From Planctomycetota bacterium (lineage in GTDB: Bacteria; Planctomycetota; Planctomycetia; Pirellulales; PNKZ01), in contig JAFEBQ010000046.1 in the NCBI GenBank assembly GCA_018242585.1, forward strand, positions 1-64,000: 64,000 nucleotides of DNA. Reading direction: 5' to 3'. The position numbers and the translations under genes are program-made. Positions 8,129 through 18,796 of this stretch are shown piece by piece. The notes under the pieces are model-generated. The model saw only the letters and a program-made list of their open reading frames with translations. It searched no databases and was not told the origin of the DNA. Every line of letters starts with the position of its first letter. Positions within the stretch are counted from its first letter, which is position 1.

Positions 8129-11100
8129 GTGGCGCGTGAATGTTCGGCGCGCCAGCCTCTGGCGGTGCGGCTAAACCGCAAGCGTCGCGCGGGGCGACAT
8201 CGAGCGTTCTCGCATGCTTGCATCGCCGGCGCGGCCACGAGTGCGCTGGCGGCATGTTTGGCTCGCCTTGACCCATGTTTCGAAAGCCGCGAAACTACCG
8301 CCCCGCTTGTTCTCGAAGTTTCGTTGTGCAAAGGATTTGCACCCATCTTTCCGCGTCTCGTCGACACCGCTTGGAGTTGGTTCAAGTGGGGCCTGCTGCT
8401 CGTCGTTCTGGGCAGCCTGGTCGTGGGGCCCTATTGCTTTCAGAAGCTCAACGAAGAAGTCCGACGGCGCGTCCAATTTCAAATCGCGCAGCACTATCGC
8501 GACATGTCCATTCGCGTCCGCGCGGCGCGAATCATCGACGGCGAAGGAATCGAAATCCGCGGCCTCGCCATCGCCGACCCCAAGCTGTCGGGTCCGCCGG
8601 CCGATCTGGCCTACTTCGATGAGATGACGCTGGCCTGTTCGACCAACCTGGCCGACATGGCTCGCAACCAGTTGCAAGTTCGCCAGATCACGTTGCGCAA
8701 GCTGACCTTGCGCGGCGTGCGCCATGCCGACGGCACGTGGACGTTGGGCCAACTGCTGCCGCTGCCGCAACTGAGCGATCGACCGCCGCCGGTGGTGCTG
8801 GAGGACGCCACGATCGAACTCTTCGATCCGCACAAGACGCCGTCCACCGTCATGCGCTTGCGCAATGTCAACCTCCGGCTCGAACCGATCGATCCGGCCA
8901 CGACGCAAGGACAACAGCGCATGGCCCTGCGCGGTCACTTGATGACCGACCAGGTGCGCCGCATCGACGTGCAAGGCTGGATCGATTGCACGGGCAAAGC
9001 CTGGCGACTGGCCGCGACGATCGACGGCATGGAACTGGGCCCCGACCTGGCCACGGCCATGCCTTGCCCTTGTCCTCAGCAAGTTCTCGCGCTGCAAGCG
9101 CTGCGCGCGCAATTGAACGCCCATGTCGTAGGCGATTACGACGCGCGCCGGGCACAGCCCCTGATCTATGAAGCGCGCGGCCAGATTCAGCGCGGACGTT
9201 GGGACGACGCGCGACTGCCTCACCCGATCACCGACCTGAAGATCAAGTTCCACTGCGACGATCAAGGCTGCCGGATCGAGGAACTGGCCGGGCGCATTGG
9301 CCAGGCCGAGTTGACGGCCAGCGGCCAGCGGCAAGGCTACTTGCCCGACAGTCCGATCCGATTGCACGTGGCGGCGCGGCGGCTGGTCGTCGAATCGTCC
9401 TGGCTGCGCGTGCTGCCCGAGCGGTTTCAGGAAGAATGGCGCAAGTACCAGCCGGCCGGCGAAATCGACTTGGACGGCGACCTGTTGTTCGACGGGCGCA
9501 CCTGGCAGATCGACGGCGAATGCAAGTTGCTGAACATGTCGTTCTGCTACTTCAAGTTCCCCTATCGGCTCGACAACGCCTGCGGCGCGCTGCGGCTGAA
9601 GCAGCACAAGCTGAGCGTCAACCTGGTGGCCAAGGCCGACGACGCGCCGGTGCAGATCATCAGCGAATGGGCGATGAACCAAACGCCGCTGTTGGGCTGG
9701 GCCGAAATCCACGCCCAGCAGGCCCGATTCAACGATCGGCTGATCGAAGCCCTGCCCGAGCGAACCGCCCTGGTCGTGCGTCAATTGCGCGCGGCCGGCA
9801 CGTGTGACGCGGTGATTCGCTTCTGGCGCAGCACTGAGACCGGCGTGCCCGAGGAGCACAAGTCGATGCTGTTGACGCTGCGCGACTGCAGCATGCGGTA
9901 CGACAAGTTCCCCTATCCGGTTCACAACATCGTCGGCCAGATCGAGATGTTCGACAACCTGTGGACGTTCAAACGCCTGGCCGGCAAGAAGGGGCCCGGC
10001 GCGATCACCTGCGACGGCACGCTGGTCACGTCGAGCGCCGGCGGCGATTTGAAACTGCACATCACCGGCCAGCAAGTCGGGCTCGAGGACGAGTTGCGCG
10101 ACGCGCTCACTCCGGCCGCGCGGCAACTGTGGCTGGACCTGAAGCCGCAGGGAACGGTGAACGTCGCGGCCGATGTGCGCGTGCTGCCGGGGGGACAGCC
10201 GGTCCAGTTGTTCATTCGCGCCGAACCTGCCGCCGACAACGTGTCGATCGAGCCAGCGCGGTTTCCCTATCGGATGGACAACATTCACGGCGTGTTCACC
10301 ATTGCCGACGGCCGGGCCACGATCGAGAACTTGCGCGCCGAGCATGGACGCACCCGGCTTAACAGCCAGGTCGAATGTCTGTTCAGTCCCGATGGCGGCT
10401 GGGCTTTGAGGTTCAACCAGATGACGGTCGATCGCGTGCAGCTCGATCGGCCGTTGATGCTGGCCCTGCCCGAGCGCTTGCGCAAGGCTCTGGCCGAGTT
10501 GCAATTCAGCGGCGCGTTCAACATGCGCGGCGCGTTCGAGTTGGCCAGCACCGGACGTCCGAACGAACCGACCACGTCGGGTTGGGACATGGAGTTCGAC
10601 CTGCACCAGAACGCCGGCAAGCTGGGCGTGCCGCTCGACAACCTGAATGGCGGCGTCCATCTGCGCGGCAACTTCGACGGTAAGCAGTTTCAAAGCCAAG
10701 GAACGGTCCACCTGGACTCGGCCACGTACCGCGACCTGCAATTGACCGACGTGAGCGGCCCGTTGTGGATCGACGACACGCGGCTCTTGGTTGGCGTCTG
10801 GGCCGACCGACTGCTGAAAGTCGCGCCCGAGCGGCATCTGGCGGCGCAACTTTACAGCGGCACGGCGATGGTCGATGGCTGGTTGCTGTTTGGGCCGCAA
10901 TCGCCGTACGAGTTCCAGATGGCACTCAACAAGGGAAGTCTGGCCCGCTGGAACCAAGAGGCGCTGGGGAACCGCGAGCGCCTGAGCGGCGACATTTACG
11001 CGCAACTGACCCTGCGTGGCAAAGGCAAAAGCCTGCACGACTTGGGCGGGCGCGGCTCGATCGAGCTGAAAAACGCCAACATTTATGAATTGCCGTTGAT

Positions 11101-11485
11101 GGTCAGCTTGCTCAAAGTGCTGAATCTGCGGCAGCCCGATTTGACGGCGTTTACGTCGTCGGACATCAATTTCCGCGTCGAAGGGGAGCACTTGTACCTG
11201 GACCGGTTCGATTTGACCGGCGACGTGGTAAGCTTATTGGGGCAAGGGGAAGTGAACCTGAACCGTCAGATTCATCTCACTTTCCATACGATGGTCGGCG
11301 CCAATGCCGGGCGGCAGCCCATGCTGCGGACGGTGCTCGGCAGCGCCAGCCAACAGATCATGTTGATCCACGCCGAAGGCACGCTCGACCAGCCGCAACT
11401 GCGCAGCGAGGCGTTCCCCGGCGTCAACCAGGCGTTGCAACAATTGCAGGCGGAACTCGGAGCGAAGAATACAGAGGTCAAGTAG
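8129..11485 (+). CDS. Large AsmA/TamB-like membrane-anchored repeat protein
   Basis: The frame runs for 1118 residues. A single hydrophobic helix (WGLLLVVLGSLVVGPYCF, about residues 89-106) anchors the protein, and nearly everything after it is a beta-rich periplasmic domain. The last 150 residues (GSIELKNANIYELPL, then INFRVEGEHLYLDRFDLTG) resemble the AsmA-like C-terminal domain. Such proteins are thought to bridge inner and outer membranes for lipid transport. A motif like FPYRxDNxxG recurs about every 117 residues (near 361, 476, 594, 711 and 833), suggesting repeated beta-groove modules. The true start is uncertain: no ATG lies between 8129 (GTG) and the helix, and a TTG near 8323 is possible. 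The stop codon overlaps a family A repeat. It heads the plus-strand run leading to dapF. Confidence 0.8.
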   Translation: MARECSARQPLAVRLNRKRRAGRHRAFSHACIAGAATSALAACLARLDPCFESRETTAPLVLEVSLCKGFAPIFPRLVDTAWSWFKWGLLLVVLGSLVVGPYCFQKLNEEVRRRVQFQIAQHYRDMSIRVRAARIIDGEGIEIRGLAIADPKLSGPPADLAYFDEMTLACSTNLADMARNQLQVRQITLRKLTLRGVRHADGTWTLGQLLPLPQLSDRPPPVVLEDATIELFDPHKTPSTVMRLRNVNLRLEPIDPATTQGQQRMALRGHLMTDQVRRIDVQGWIDCTGKAWRLAATIDGMELGPDLATAMPCPCPQQVLALQALRAQLNAHVVGDYDARRAQPLIYEARGQIQRGRWDDARLPHPITDLKIKFHCDDQGCRIEELAGRIGQAELTASGQRQGYLPDSPIRLHVAARRLVVESSWLRVLPERFQEEWRKYQPAGEIDLDGDLLFDGRTWQIDGECKLLNMSFCYFKFPYRLDNACGALRLKQHKLSVNLVAKADDAPVQIISEWAMNQTPLLGWAEIHAQQARFNDRLIEALPERTALVVRQLRAAGTCDAVIRFWRSTETGVPEEHKSMLLTLRDCSMRYDKFPYPVHNIVGQIEMFDNLWTFKRLAGKKGPGAITCDGTLVTSSAGGDLKLHITGQQVGLEDELRDALTPAARQLWLDLKPQGTVNVAADVRVLPGGQPVQLFIRAEPAADNVSIEPARFPYRMDNIHGVFTIADGRATIENLRAEHGRTRLNSQVECLFSPDGGWALRFNQMTVDRVQLDRPLMLALPERLRKALAELQFSGAFNMRGAFELASTGRPNEPTTSGWDMEFDLHQNAGKLGVPLDNLNGGVHLRGNFDGKQFQSQGTVHLDSATYRDLQLTDVSGPLWIDDTRLLVGVWADRLLKVAPERHLAAQLYSGTAMVDGWLLFGPQSPYEFQMALNKGSLARWNQEALGNRERLSGDIYAQLTLRGKGKSLHDLGGRGSIELKNANIYELPLMVSLLKVLNLRQPDLTAFTSSDINFRVEGEHLYLDRFDLTGDVVSLLGQGEVNLNRQIHLTFHTMVGANAGRQPMLRTVLGSASQQIMLIHAEGTLDQPQLRSEAFPGVNQALQQLQAELGAKNTEVK

Positions 11486-11571
11486 TTGCTAGTTCCTAGT
11501 TGCTGGTTCCTAGTAAAGACAGGAACGCCAGTCGCCTTTCTCTAGCAACTAGGAACTAGCAACCAGCAACT
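11484..11571. repeat. Family A inverted heptamer element (A3)
   Basis: The arms 11484-11514 and 11542-11571, built from GTTGCTA/GTTCCTA/GTTGCTG units, are inverted copies and would form a long stem in mRNA. The first arm overlaps the TAG stop of the AsmA-like gene. The second ends 18 bases before the next start codon. Confidence 0.85.
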
Positions 11572-11589
11572 TTTCCCCAAGGTGCCCCC

Positions 11590-11925
11590 ATGAGCATTGG
11601 ACCGATGGGTGGAATTGTCGGGAGTCTGGCCGGTAGTCCGAGCGCACAAACGCGCGGCAACGAGCAAGCCCGCGCCGCGCAAGACGCGACCGTTCAAGAG
11701 CGCCGCGCCGCGGCCGACGCCCGGGCCACCGATGCGGCCGGCATCGGCCGCACCGACGGGGAAGGGCACGAGACGCACGAGCGCGACGCCGACGGCCGCC
11801 GACTGTGGGAGCGTCAAGAACCGAACAACAACGCGGAAGCCACGGCCGAGCCCGAAACGCCGCCGGCCCCCGGGGTGAAAGACCCAGCCGGCGAAGCGGG
11901 CAATGAACTTGATTTGAGTGCGTAG
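11590..11925 (+). CDS. Small conserved planctomycete hypothetical protein
   Basis: This predicted soluble protein has 111 residues. It starts MSIGPMGGIVGSLAGSP and continues as a charged, Ala/Arg/Glu-rich, probably largely disordered or helical chain ending in NELDLSA. I recognise the opening as typical of short planctomycete hypothetical proteins, but no function is known to me. AAGGTG lies about 7 bases before the ATG. It sits between the AsmA-like gene and dapF, with a family A element in both spacers, and probably shares their transcript. No catalytic motif, signal peptide or membrane helix is visible. Confidence 0.65.
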   Translation: MSIGPMGGIVGSLAGSPSAQTRGNEQARAAQDATVQERRAAADARATDAAGIGRTDGEGHETHERDADGRRLWERQEPNNNAEATAEPETPPAPGVKDPAGEAGNELDLSA

Positions 11926-11940
11926 AATAAGAAGCGGGGA

Positions 11941-12095
11941 AGTTGCTGGTTGCTAGTTCCTAGTTGCTAGTGATGATCCGCTGCGTCGTGACGACATAAC
12001 TGCCGTCCTCTTTCTAACGCGAGCACAATTCTATTCGATTCCCAACCGACATGTACTTGTCTTTACTAGCAACCAGCAACTAGCAACCCGCAACT
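11941..12095. repeat. Family A inverted heptamer element (A4)
   Basis: The left arm 11941-11970 and right arm 12064-12095 are inverted heptamer tracks separated by about 93 bases. The right arm includes the TTTACTAG border shared with other copies. It ends 6 bases before the dapF ATG, which has no Shine-Dalgarno, so the element forms the whole leader of dapF. Confidence 0.85.
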
Positions 12096-12101
12096 TCCCT
12101 C

Positions 12102-12995
12102 ATGCTCTTCACCAAGATGCACGGCATCGGCAATGACTATGTCTATGTCGATTGCTTCAACCAGCCAGTGCCGGCCGATCCGGCCGCGACCGCCCAGAAG
12201 ATCGCCGACCGGCACTTCGGCGTCGGCGGCGACGGCATGATCCTGATCTGTCCGTCCACGGTCGCCGATGCCCGGATGCGGATGTTCAACGCCGACGGCA
12301 GCGAGTCGGAAATGTGCGGCAACGGCGTCCGCTGCGTGGCCAAGTTCGTCTACGACCACGGCATCGCCCGCAAGCCCACGCTCAAGATCGAGACCGGCCG
12401 CGGGGTGTTGTCGCTCGACGTCGAGGTGCAAAACGATCGGGTCCAGCAAGTGCGCGTCGACATGGGAGAGCCGATCCTCGAAGCGGCCAACATCCCGGTC
12501 GCACTGCCGGGCGAAGCCGCGGAGCGAATCGTCAACTTCCCCTTGGACCGTTACATCCCGTTTCGCGGGCCGGCCGAGTGGATGGACGCCTGCGGCATCG
12601 ACATGCACATGACCTGCGTGTCGACGGGAAACCCGCACCTGATGATCTATTGCCACGACGTGGCGGCGGTGCCGCTCGAGACGGTCGGCCCCTGGCTCGA
12701 ACGCCAGCCGATCTTTCCGCGCCGCATCAATGTTCACTTCGTGCAGGTTCATTCCCCCGGCGAAGTCACCATGCGCACCTGGGAGCGGGGCAGCGGCATC
12801 ACGCTGGCCTGTGGCACCGGGGCGAGCGCGGTCTGTGTGGCCGGCGTGTTGACCGGGCTGTCCGATCGCCAGATCCTGGCCCACCTGCCCGGCGGCGATT
12901 TGCGCCTGGAATGGAACGAAGCGAACAATCACGTCTTCATGACAGGCCCCGCCGTCGAAGTATTCAGCGGGGAATGGAAGGATGGAAGTTGCTAG
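12102..12995 (+). CDS. dapF: Diaminopimelate epimerase
   Basis: DapF converts LL- to meso-diaminopimelate in the lysine and peptidoglycan pathway, in the cytoplasm and without cofactor. This 297-residue protein carries both catalytic cysteines in their motifs: Cys72 in MCGNGVRC and Cys237 in ACGTGASA. The N-terminal FTKMHGIGNDYVY and the GGDG loop (residues 42-45) are also typical. The start codon directly follows repeat A4 and lacks a Shine-Dalgarno. The last two residues (Ser-Cys) and the stop codon come from repeat A5, so the original C-terminus may have been altered by that element. Presence of dapF fits a peptidoglycan-containing cell wall. Identity is secure. Confidence 0.97.
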   Translation: MLFTKMHGIGNDYVYVDCFNQPVPADPAATAQKIADRHFGVGGDGMILICPSTVADARMRMFNADGSESEMCGNGVRCVAKFVYDHGIARKPTLKIETGRGVLSLDVEVQNDRVQQVRVDMGEPILEAANIPVALPGEAAERIVNFPLDRYIPFRGPAEWMDACGIDMHMTCVSTGNPHLMIYCHDVAAVPLETVGPWLERQPIFPRRINVHFVQVHSPGEVTMRTWERGSGITLACGTGASAVCVAGVLTGLSDRQILAHLPGGDLRLEWNEANNHVFMTGPAVEVFSGEWKDGSC

Positions 12996-13075
12996 TTGCT
13001 GGTTCCTAGTTGCAAGTGAAAGGCGTCGAGCGGTGTATCTTTACTAGCCGCTAGCAACTAGCAACCAGTAACTTT
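12987..13075. repeat. Family A inverted heptamer element (A5)
   Basis: The inverted arms are 12987-13015 and 13043-13075. The left arm supplies the last codons and the TAG stop of dapF. The right arm, with border TCTTTACTAG, ends 29 bases before the acyltransferase start. Confidence 0.85.
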
Positions 13076-13104
13076 TCTCCCCAACCGGCACGGATGCCAA
13101 CGCA

Positions 13105-13902
13105 ATGAAACTTCGCTCTCCTGCTCTCGTCGGCGCGGCTGGACTGGCCGCGGCCCATACGATCCGCGCGTGGATGTCGACGCTCGACTATCGCGTCGCC
13201 TATTACGACGAGTCGATCGATCCGGTGAAGCCGAGCTACTCGGGGCAGAAGATTTACGTCTTCTGGCACGAGTACATCCTGTTCCCACTCTACCTGCGCG
13301 GCTATTGCAATCTGGCCATGCTGCTCAGCCGGCACGGCGACGCCGACCTGCTGACGCGCGTGGCCCATCACTTGGGTTTCGACTTTGTCCGCGGCTCGAC
13401 CTACCGGGGAGCGGCCGCGGCGCTGCGGCAGATGGCCGAGAAGAGTCGCACCATGAACCTGACCATCACCCCCGACGGCCCGCGCGGCCCGCGCCGCGAA
13501 CTGGCTCAGGGGCCCGTCTATCTAGCGTCGAAGCTAGGGCTGCCGATCGTGGCGATGGGCTTTGGATACGACCGCCCCTGGCGGTTGAAATCGTGGGACC
13601 GGTTCGCAATTCCGCGCCCTTTTTCTCGCGCTCGGGCGGTGGTCAGTCCCGAGTTGCATGTGCCGGCCGACCTCGATCGTGATGGGGTCGAAGAACACCG
13701 GCTGTCGGTCGAAGCGCTGCTGCGCCGTTTGACGCTCGAAGCCGAAGCCTGGGCCGAAAGCGGCACGCGCAAGGTCGAAGAACGGCCGCTGACCAAGCAA
13801 CACGCCTGGCGTCACGAGCGGCAGTTGCGTATCGACGCGGCGCACGAACGTGTTCCGGCCCCTGCACACGCCGCCACGCGCGTCCAAGAGCCGGCGACGT
13901 AA
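13105..13902 (+). CDS. DUF374 / lysophospholipid acyltransferase-family protein
   Basis: This 265-residue protein probably works at the inner membrane. The core has the LPLAT layout: FWHEYILFPL contains the HE of the DUF374 catalytic motif, SRHGDADLLTRVAHHLGF and FVRGSTYRGAAAALRQM follow, then the substrate loop ITPDGPRGPRRELAQG. DUF374 proteins are linked to acyl transfer in lipid A or related glycolipid synthesis, but the substrate here is unknown. About 60 residues of Arg/Glu-rich tail follow the domain. The final codons and the TAA stop fall within the first hairpin of a family G repeat, so the tail end is repeat-derived. It is co-directional with dapF and xseA. Confidence 0.85.
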   Translation: MKLRSPALVGAAGLAAAHTIRAWMSTLDYRVAYYDESIDPVKPSYSGQKIYVFWHEYILFPLYLRGYCNLAMLLSRHGDADLLTRVAHHLGFDFVRGSTYRGAAAALRQMAEKSRTMNLTITPDGPRGPRRELAQGPVYLASKLGLPIVAMGFGYDRPWRLKSWDRFAIPRPFSRARAVVSPELHVPADLDRDGVEEHRLSVEALLRRLTLEAEAWAESGTRKVEERPLTKQHAWRHERQLRIDAAHERVPAPAHAATRVQEPAT

Positions 13903-13959
13903 GTCGCCGGTTCGAAGCGTACACCGGCGCTAACCACGGACTTGCGTCCGTGGCTCTTG
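13886..13959. repeat. Family G double-hairpin element (G1)
   Basis: Two adjacent hairpins are present: GCCGGCGACGTAAGTCGCCG and CCACGGACTTGCGTCCGTGG followed by CTCTT. The first contains the stop codon of the acyltransferase gene. A related, interrupted copy is at 6271-6484. Confidence 0.75.
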
Positions 13960-14069
13960 AAGATTTCGCGCGGAATTCTTTCGTCGCGACTCGCCTCATC
14001 GTCGTTCAGCGCGCGAACCGGTACAATGCCGGCTCATCAATTCTCGGTAAGCTTTCCATCGAGCCACGG

Positions 14070-15347
14070 ATGTCTTTACCCCACTCCTCCGCATCAACCA
14101 CCAACGAGCCGCAAGTGCTCAGCGTCGCGGCCCTGACCGATCAGATCAAAGGGACGCTCGAAGCAAACTTCGTCGGCGTCTGGGTGGCGGGCGAGATCTC
14201 GAACTTCTCCCGGCCGCAATCGGGGCATTGCTACCTGACCTTGAAAGACGAACGGGCTCAGTTGCGCGCGGTCATCTGGCGCGGCACGGCCCAGCGGACT
14301 CGGTTCGACCTGCACGACGGGCTCGAAGTGATCTGCTGTGGCGACCTGGAAATCTATCCGCCGCGCGGGACCTATCAACTGGTCATTCGTCAGATCGAGC
14401 CCAAGGGGATCGGCGCGCTGGAACTCGCGCTGCGACAACTGCGTGACAAACTGGCCGCCGAAGGATTGTTCGACCCGCGGCACAAGCGCCCATTGCCGCG
14501 CTATCCCAAGCGCGTGGCCTTCATCACCAGTCCCACCGGCGCGGCCATTCGCGACTTTCTACAAGTGCTTCGCCGCCGCTGGCTGGGGACCGATGTTCTC
14601 GTCGTTCCCACGCGCGTGCAAGGTGAAGGGGCCAGCGCCGAGATCGCGACCGCGCTCGCCGCGGTCAATCGCCTGCAGCCGCCGGTCGACATCATCGTGG
14701 TCGGTCGCGGCGGCGGCAGCCTGGAAGACCTCTGGTCGTTCAACGAAGAGGTCCTGGTCCGCGCCGTTCGCGCGTCGAAGATTCCGGTCGTGTCGGCCGT
14801 GGGTCACGAGATCGATGTCACGCTGTGCGATCTGGCCGCCGATGTGCGCGCGTTGACGCCCAGCGAAGCCGCCGAGCTGGTGGCCCCGGCGCGCGAAGAG
14901 CTGCACGCCCGGTTGCTCGCGACGCAGCAGCGGATGCTCTCGGCCTTGGCCCAGCGCGCGGCTCTGTTGCGCCGCCGGCTCGACAACCTGGCCAGCGCGC
15001 GAGCAATGACCCGCCCGTTGGAACTCGTCCATGAACGCGCACAGATGCTCGACGAGCTAGGCGCTCGCGCACGCCGGGCCATCGCTCACACCACCGAAGT
15101 CGCCGACCACCGGGTCCGAGCGTTGGCCGGCCGGCTCGAATCGCTCAGCCCCCTGGCGGTGCTGGGACGGGGGTACAGCCTGACCACCCGGGCCGCCGAC
15201 GGGCTGATTGTGCGCGATGCTGCGCAAGTTGTAGCGGATGATGAGCTTGTAACGCACGTTTCGCGGGGCCAGATCATCAGCCGCGTCCTGCGAACCCAGC
15301 CCCCCATAGCCAACCAGGGCGAACCAAACGATACTGGGACTGCGTAA
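14070..15347 (+). CDS. xseA: Exodeoxyribonuclease VII large subunit
   Basis: XseA is the catalytic subunit of exonuclease VII, which degrades single-stranded DNA from both ends. This version is 425 residues. The N-terminal OB domain contains VWVAGEISNFSRPQSGHCYLTLKD. The catalytic core has VAFITSPTGAAIRDF, RGGGSLEDLWSFNEE and VSAVGHEIDVTL, followed by a helical coiled-coil region and the C-terminal LGRGYSLTT. The ATG at 14070 is chosen because the protein then begins shortly before the OB domain; the frame is open further upstream through a repeat but without family similarity. xseB follows 40 bases later. Confidence 0.96.
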   Translation: MSLPHSSASTTNEPQVLSVAALTDQIKGTLEANFVGVWVAGEISNFSRPQSGHCYLTLKDERAQLRAVIWRGTAQRTRFDLHDGLEVICCGDLEIYPPRGTYQLVIRQIEPKGIGALELALRQLRDKLAAEGLFDPRHKRPLPRYPKRVAFITSPTGAAIRDFLQVLRRRWLGTDVLVVPTRVQGEGASAEIATALAAVNRLQPPVDIIVVGRGGGSLEDLWSFNEEVLVRAVRASKIPVVSAVGHEIDVTLCDLAADVRALTPSEAAELVAPAREELHARLLATQQRMLSALAQRAALLRRRLDNLASARAMTRPLELVHERAQMLDELGARARRAIAHTTEVADHRVRALAGRLESLSPLAVLGRGYSLTTRAADGLIVRDAAQVVADDELVTHVSRGQIISRVLRTQPPIANQGEPNDTGTA

Positions 15348-15387
15348 TGAACCTGACGTAGTTCGATCGGTTCGAGGAGCCCAGCGG

Positions 15388-15783
15388 GTGGCGGAAACCA
15401 AGGCAGCAGCGGCTGAAATCCCCTTTGAGCAGGCACTGGCCGAGCTCGAAACCATTGTCGGCCAGCTCGAAACCGGCGACACTGGGCTCGAGGCCTCGCT
15501 GGCCGCTTACGAGCGGGGCGTAAAGCTGTTGCGCCAATGCCACGGCATTTTGCAGCGGGCCGAACGGAAGATCGAACTGCTGAGCAATGTCGACGCCGCC
15601 GGCCAGCCCACCACCGAGCCGTTCGACGATACCGCCACGTTTAACGAGGAATCAGCCGCTGGCACGCGGGCCAGCACACGCAGCCAAAAGCGCTCGGCCG
15701 CGAAGCCCGCCGGCGGCAAAACGGCTCGCTCCCGGGATGACCTGGGGGGGGAAGTTGTGGACGACGCGCCCAAGTTGTTTTAG
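15388..15783 (+). CDS. xseB: Exodeoxyribonuclease VII small subunit with C-terminal tail
   Basis: This protein has 131 residues, of which about the first 70 form the XseB helical hairpin (FEQALAELETIVGQLETGDTG and ASLAAYERGVKLLRQC). XseB binds the coiled coil of XseA and activates the nuclease. The rest is a basic and acidic, probably disordered tail not found in the roughly 80-residue E. coli protein. The GTG start at 15388 has GAGGAG about 9 bases upstream. It lies between xseA and ispA, as in many bacteria. Confidence 0.93.
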   Translation: MAETKAAAAEIPFEQALAELETIVGQLETGDTGLEASLAAYERGVKLLRQCHGILQRAERKIELLSNVDAAGQPTTEPFDDTATFNEESAAGTRASTRSQKRSAAKPAGGKTARSRDDLGGEVVDDAPKLF

Positions 15784-15915
15784 ACTAGGGCGTTGCGTCG
15801 GTGGCCCGGAACATTACGGCCGCGGCCGACGGCTCGTGCGCGTCGAACGACCGGCGCGCGACCGATGCCACGTGACGGTGCTAACTCTTTTCTTATCTTC
15901 AAAGGCCGCCCGCGG

Positions 15916-16809
15916 ATGACCTTGGTCCCCCAACTGACGTTTGCCGAAATGGCTGCGCCAGCCCGGCCGGTGATCGAAGCGGCTCTCAACGCCTCTAGCC
16001 AGCCTGCGCCCGGCTGCCCCGAACGGCTGGCCGAGGCCATGCGGTACAGTCTGTTGGCCCCCGCCAAGCGGTTGCGGCCCATTCTGGTCACCATGGCTGC
16101 CGAGGCCTGCGACGGCACCATCGAGCGCGCCCTGCCGGCGGCCTGTGCCGTCGAGATGGTGCATACCTACTCGCTGATCCACGACGACCTGCCGGCCATG
16201 GACGACGACGACCTGCGCCGCGGCCGGCCGACGTGCCACGTGGTCTATGGTGAGGCAATGGCCATTCTGGCCGGCGACGCCCTGCTGGCCCGGGCCTTTG
16301 AAGTTTTGGCCCGCGAGATCAGCCCGGCTGAGGTGGCGGCCCGCGCGGTCGCGCTGCTGGCCGCGGCGGCTGGTCCCGCGGCCCTGGTCGGGGGCCAGGC
16401 CGACGATCTGACCAGTGCCGGCCAAGGCGACGTGATGTCGCTCGAATCAATTCATGCCCGCAAGACGGGCGCGATGTTCCTCGTCTCGTTGCAACTCGGC
16501 GGGCTAACCGCCGGGGCGACGGCCGAGCAGATGACCGCCCTCGTCGGGTACGGCCGGGCGATGGGCCTGGCGTTCCAGATTATGGACGATCTGCTCGACG
16601 TCTCGGGAAGTGAACAAGCGCTCGGCAAGCGGGTGGGCAAGGATGTGGATCGTGGCAAGCTGACGTTTCCTGCCCTGTTGGGTGTGGGCGAAAGCCGGCG
16701 TCGCGCCGAGGCCCTGGTGGCCGAGGCGTGTGCCGCGCTGGCGCCGCTGGGCCCACAAGGGGCGGGACTCGAAGCGCTGGCCCGATACGTGTTGGAAAGG
16801 GACCGCTAA
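15916..16809 (+). CDS. ispA: Polyprenyl (farnesyl/geranylgeranyl) diphosphate synthase
   Basis: This cytosolic trans-prenyltransferase of 297 residues condenses isopentenyl diphosphate with allylic diphosphates. The first aspartate-rich motif is DDLPAMDDDDLRRGRP and the second is FQIMDDLLDVSG. KRLRPILV and the GGQADDL segment are also typical. The ATG at 15916 (MTLVPQLTF) is preferred over upstream in-frame starts because those residues have no family similarity. The stop codon is directly followed by the dxs ATG. Product chain length cannot be read from sequence alone. Together with dxs it supplies isoprenoid precursors by the MEP route. Confidence 0.94.
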   Translation: MTLVPQLTFAEMAAPARPVIEAALNASSQPAPGCPERLAEAMRYSLLAPAKRLRPILVTMAAEACDGTIERALPAACAVEMVHTYSLIHDDLPAMDDDDLRRGRPTCHVVYGEAMAILAGDALLARAFEVLAREISPAEVAARAVALLAAAAGPAALVGGQADDLTSAGQGDVMSLESIHARKTGAMFLVSLQLGGLTAGATAEQMTALVGYGRAMGLAFQIMDDLLDVSGSEQALGKRVGKDVDRGKLTFPALLGVGESRRRAEALVAEACAALAPLGPQGAGLEALARYVLERDR

Positions 16810-18726
<1,917 letters not shown>

Positions 18727-18796
18727 TGGTTTAGCGTCATAAGCACCATTACTAACTGCCAGTCGCCGAACCTTTTGAATTGCCGATCAAATTGTC

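Noticed and set aside
8171-11191. Open frame of about 1000 codons antisense to the AsmA-like gene
   Set aside because: Long antisense frames are common in GC-rich coding DNA. The sense protein has clear domains and repeats, and the antisense one is compositionally odd (Gln/Arg/His-rich) with no family match.
11484-13075. CRISPR-like array from the repeated heptamers
   Set aside because: Units are 7 bases without regular unique spacers, the copies lie in separate gene junctions, and no cas gene is present.
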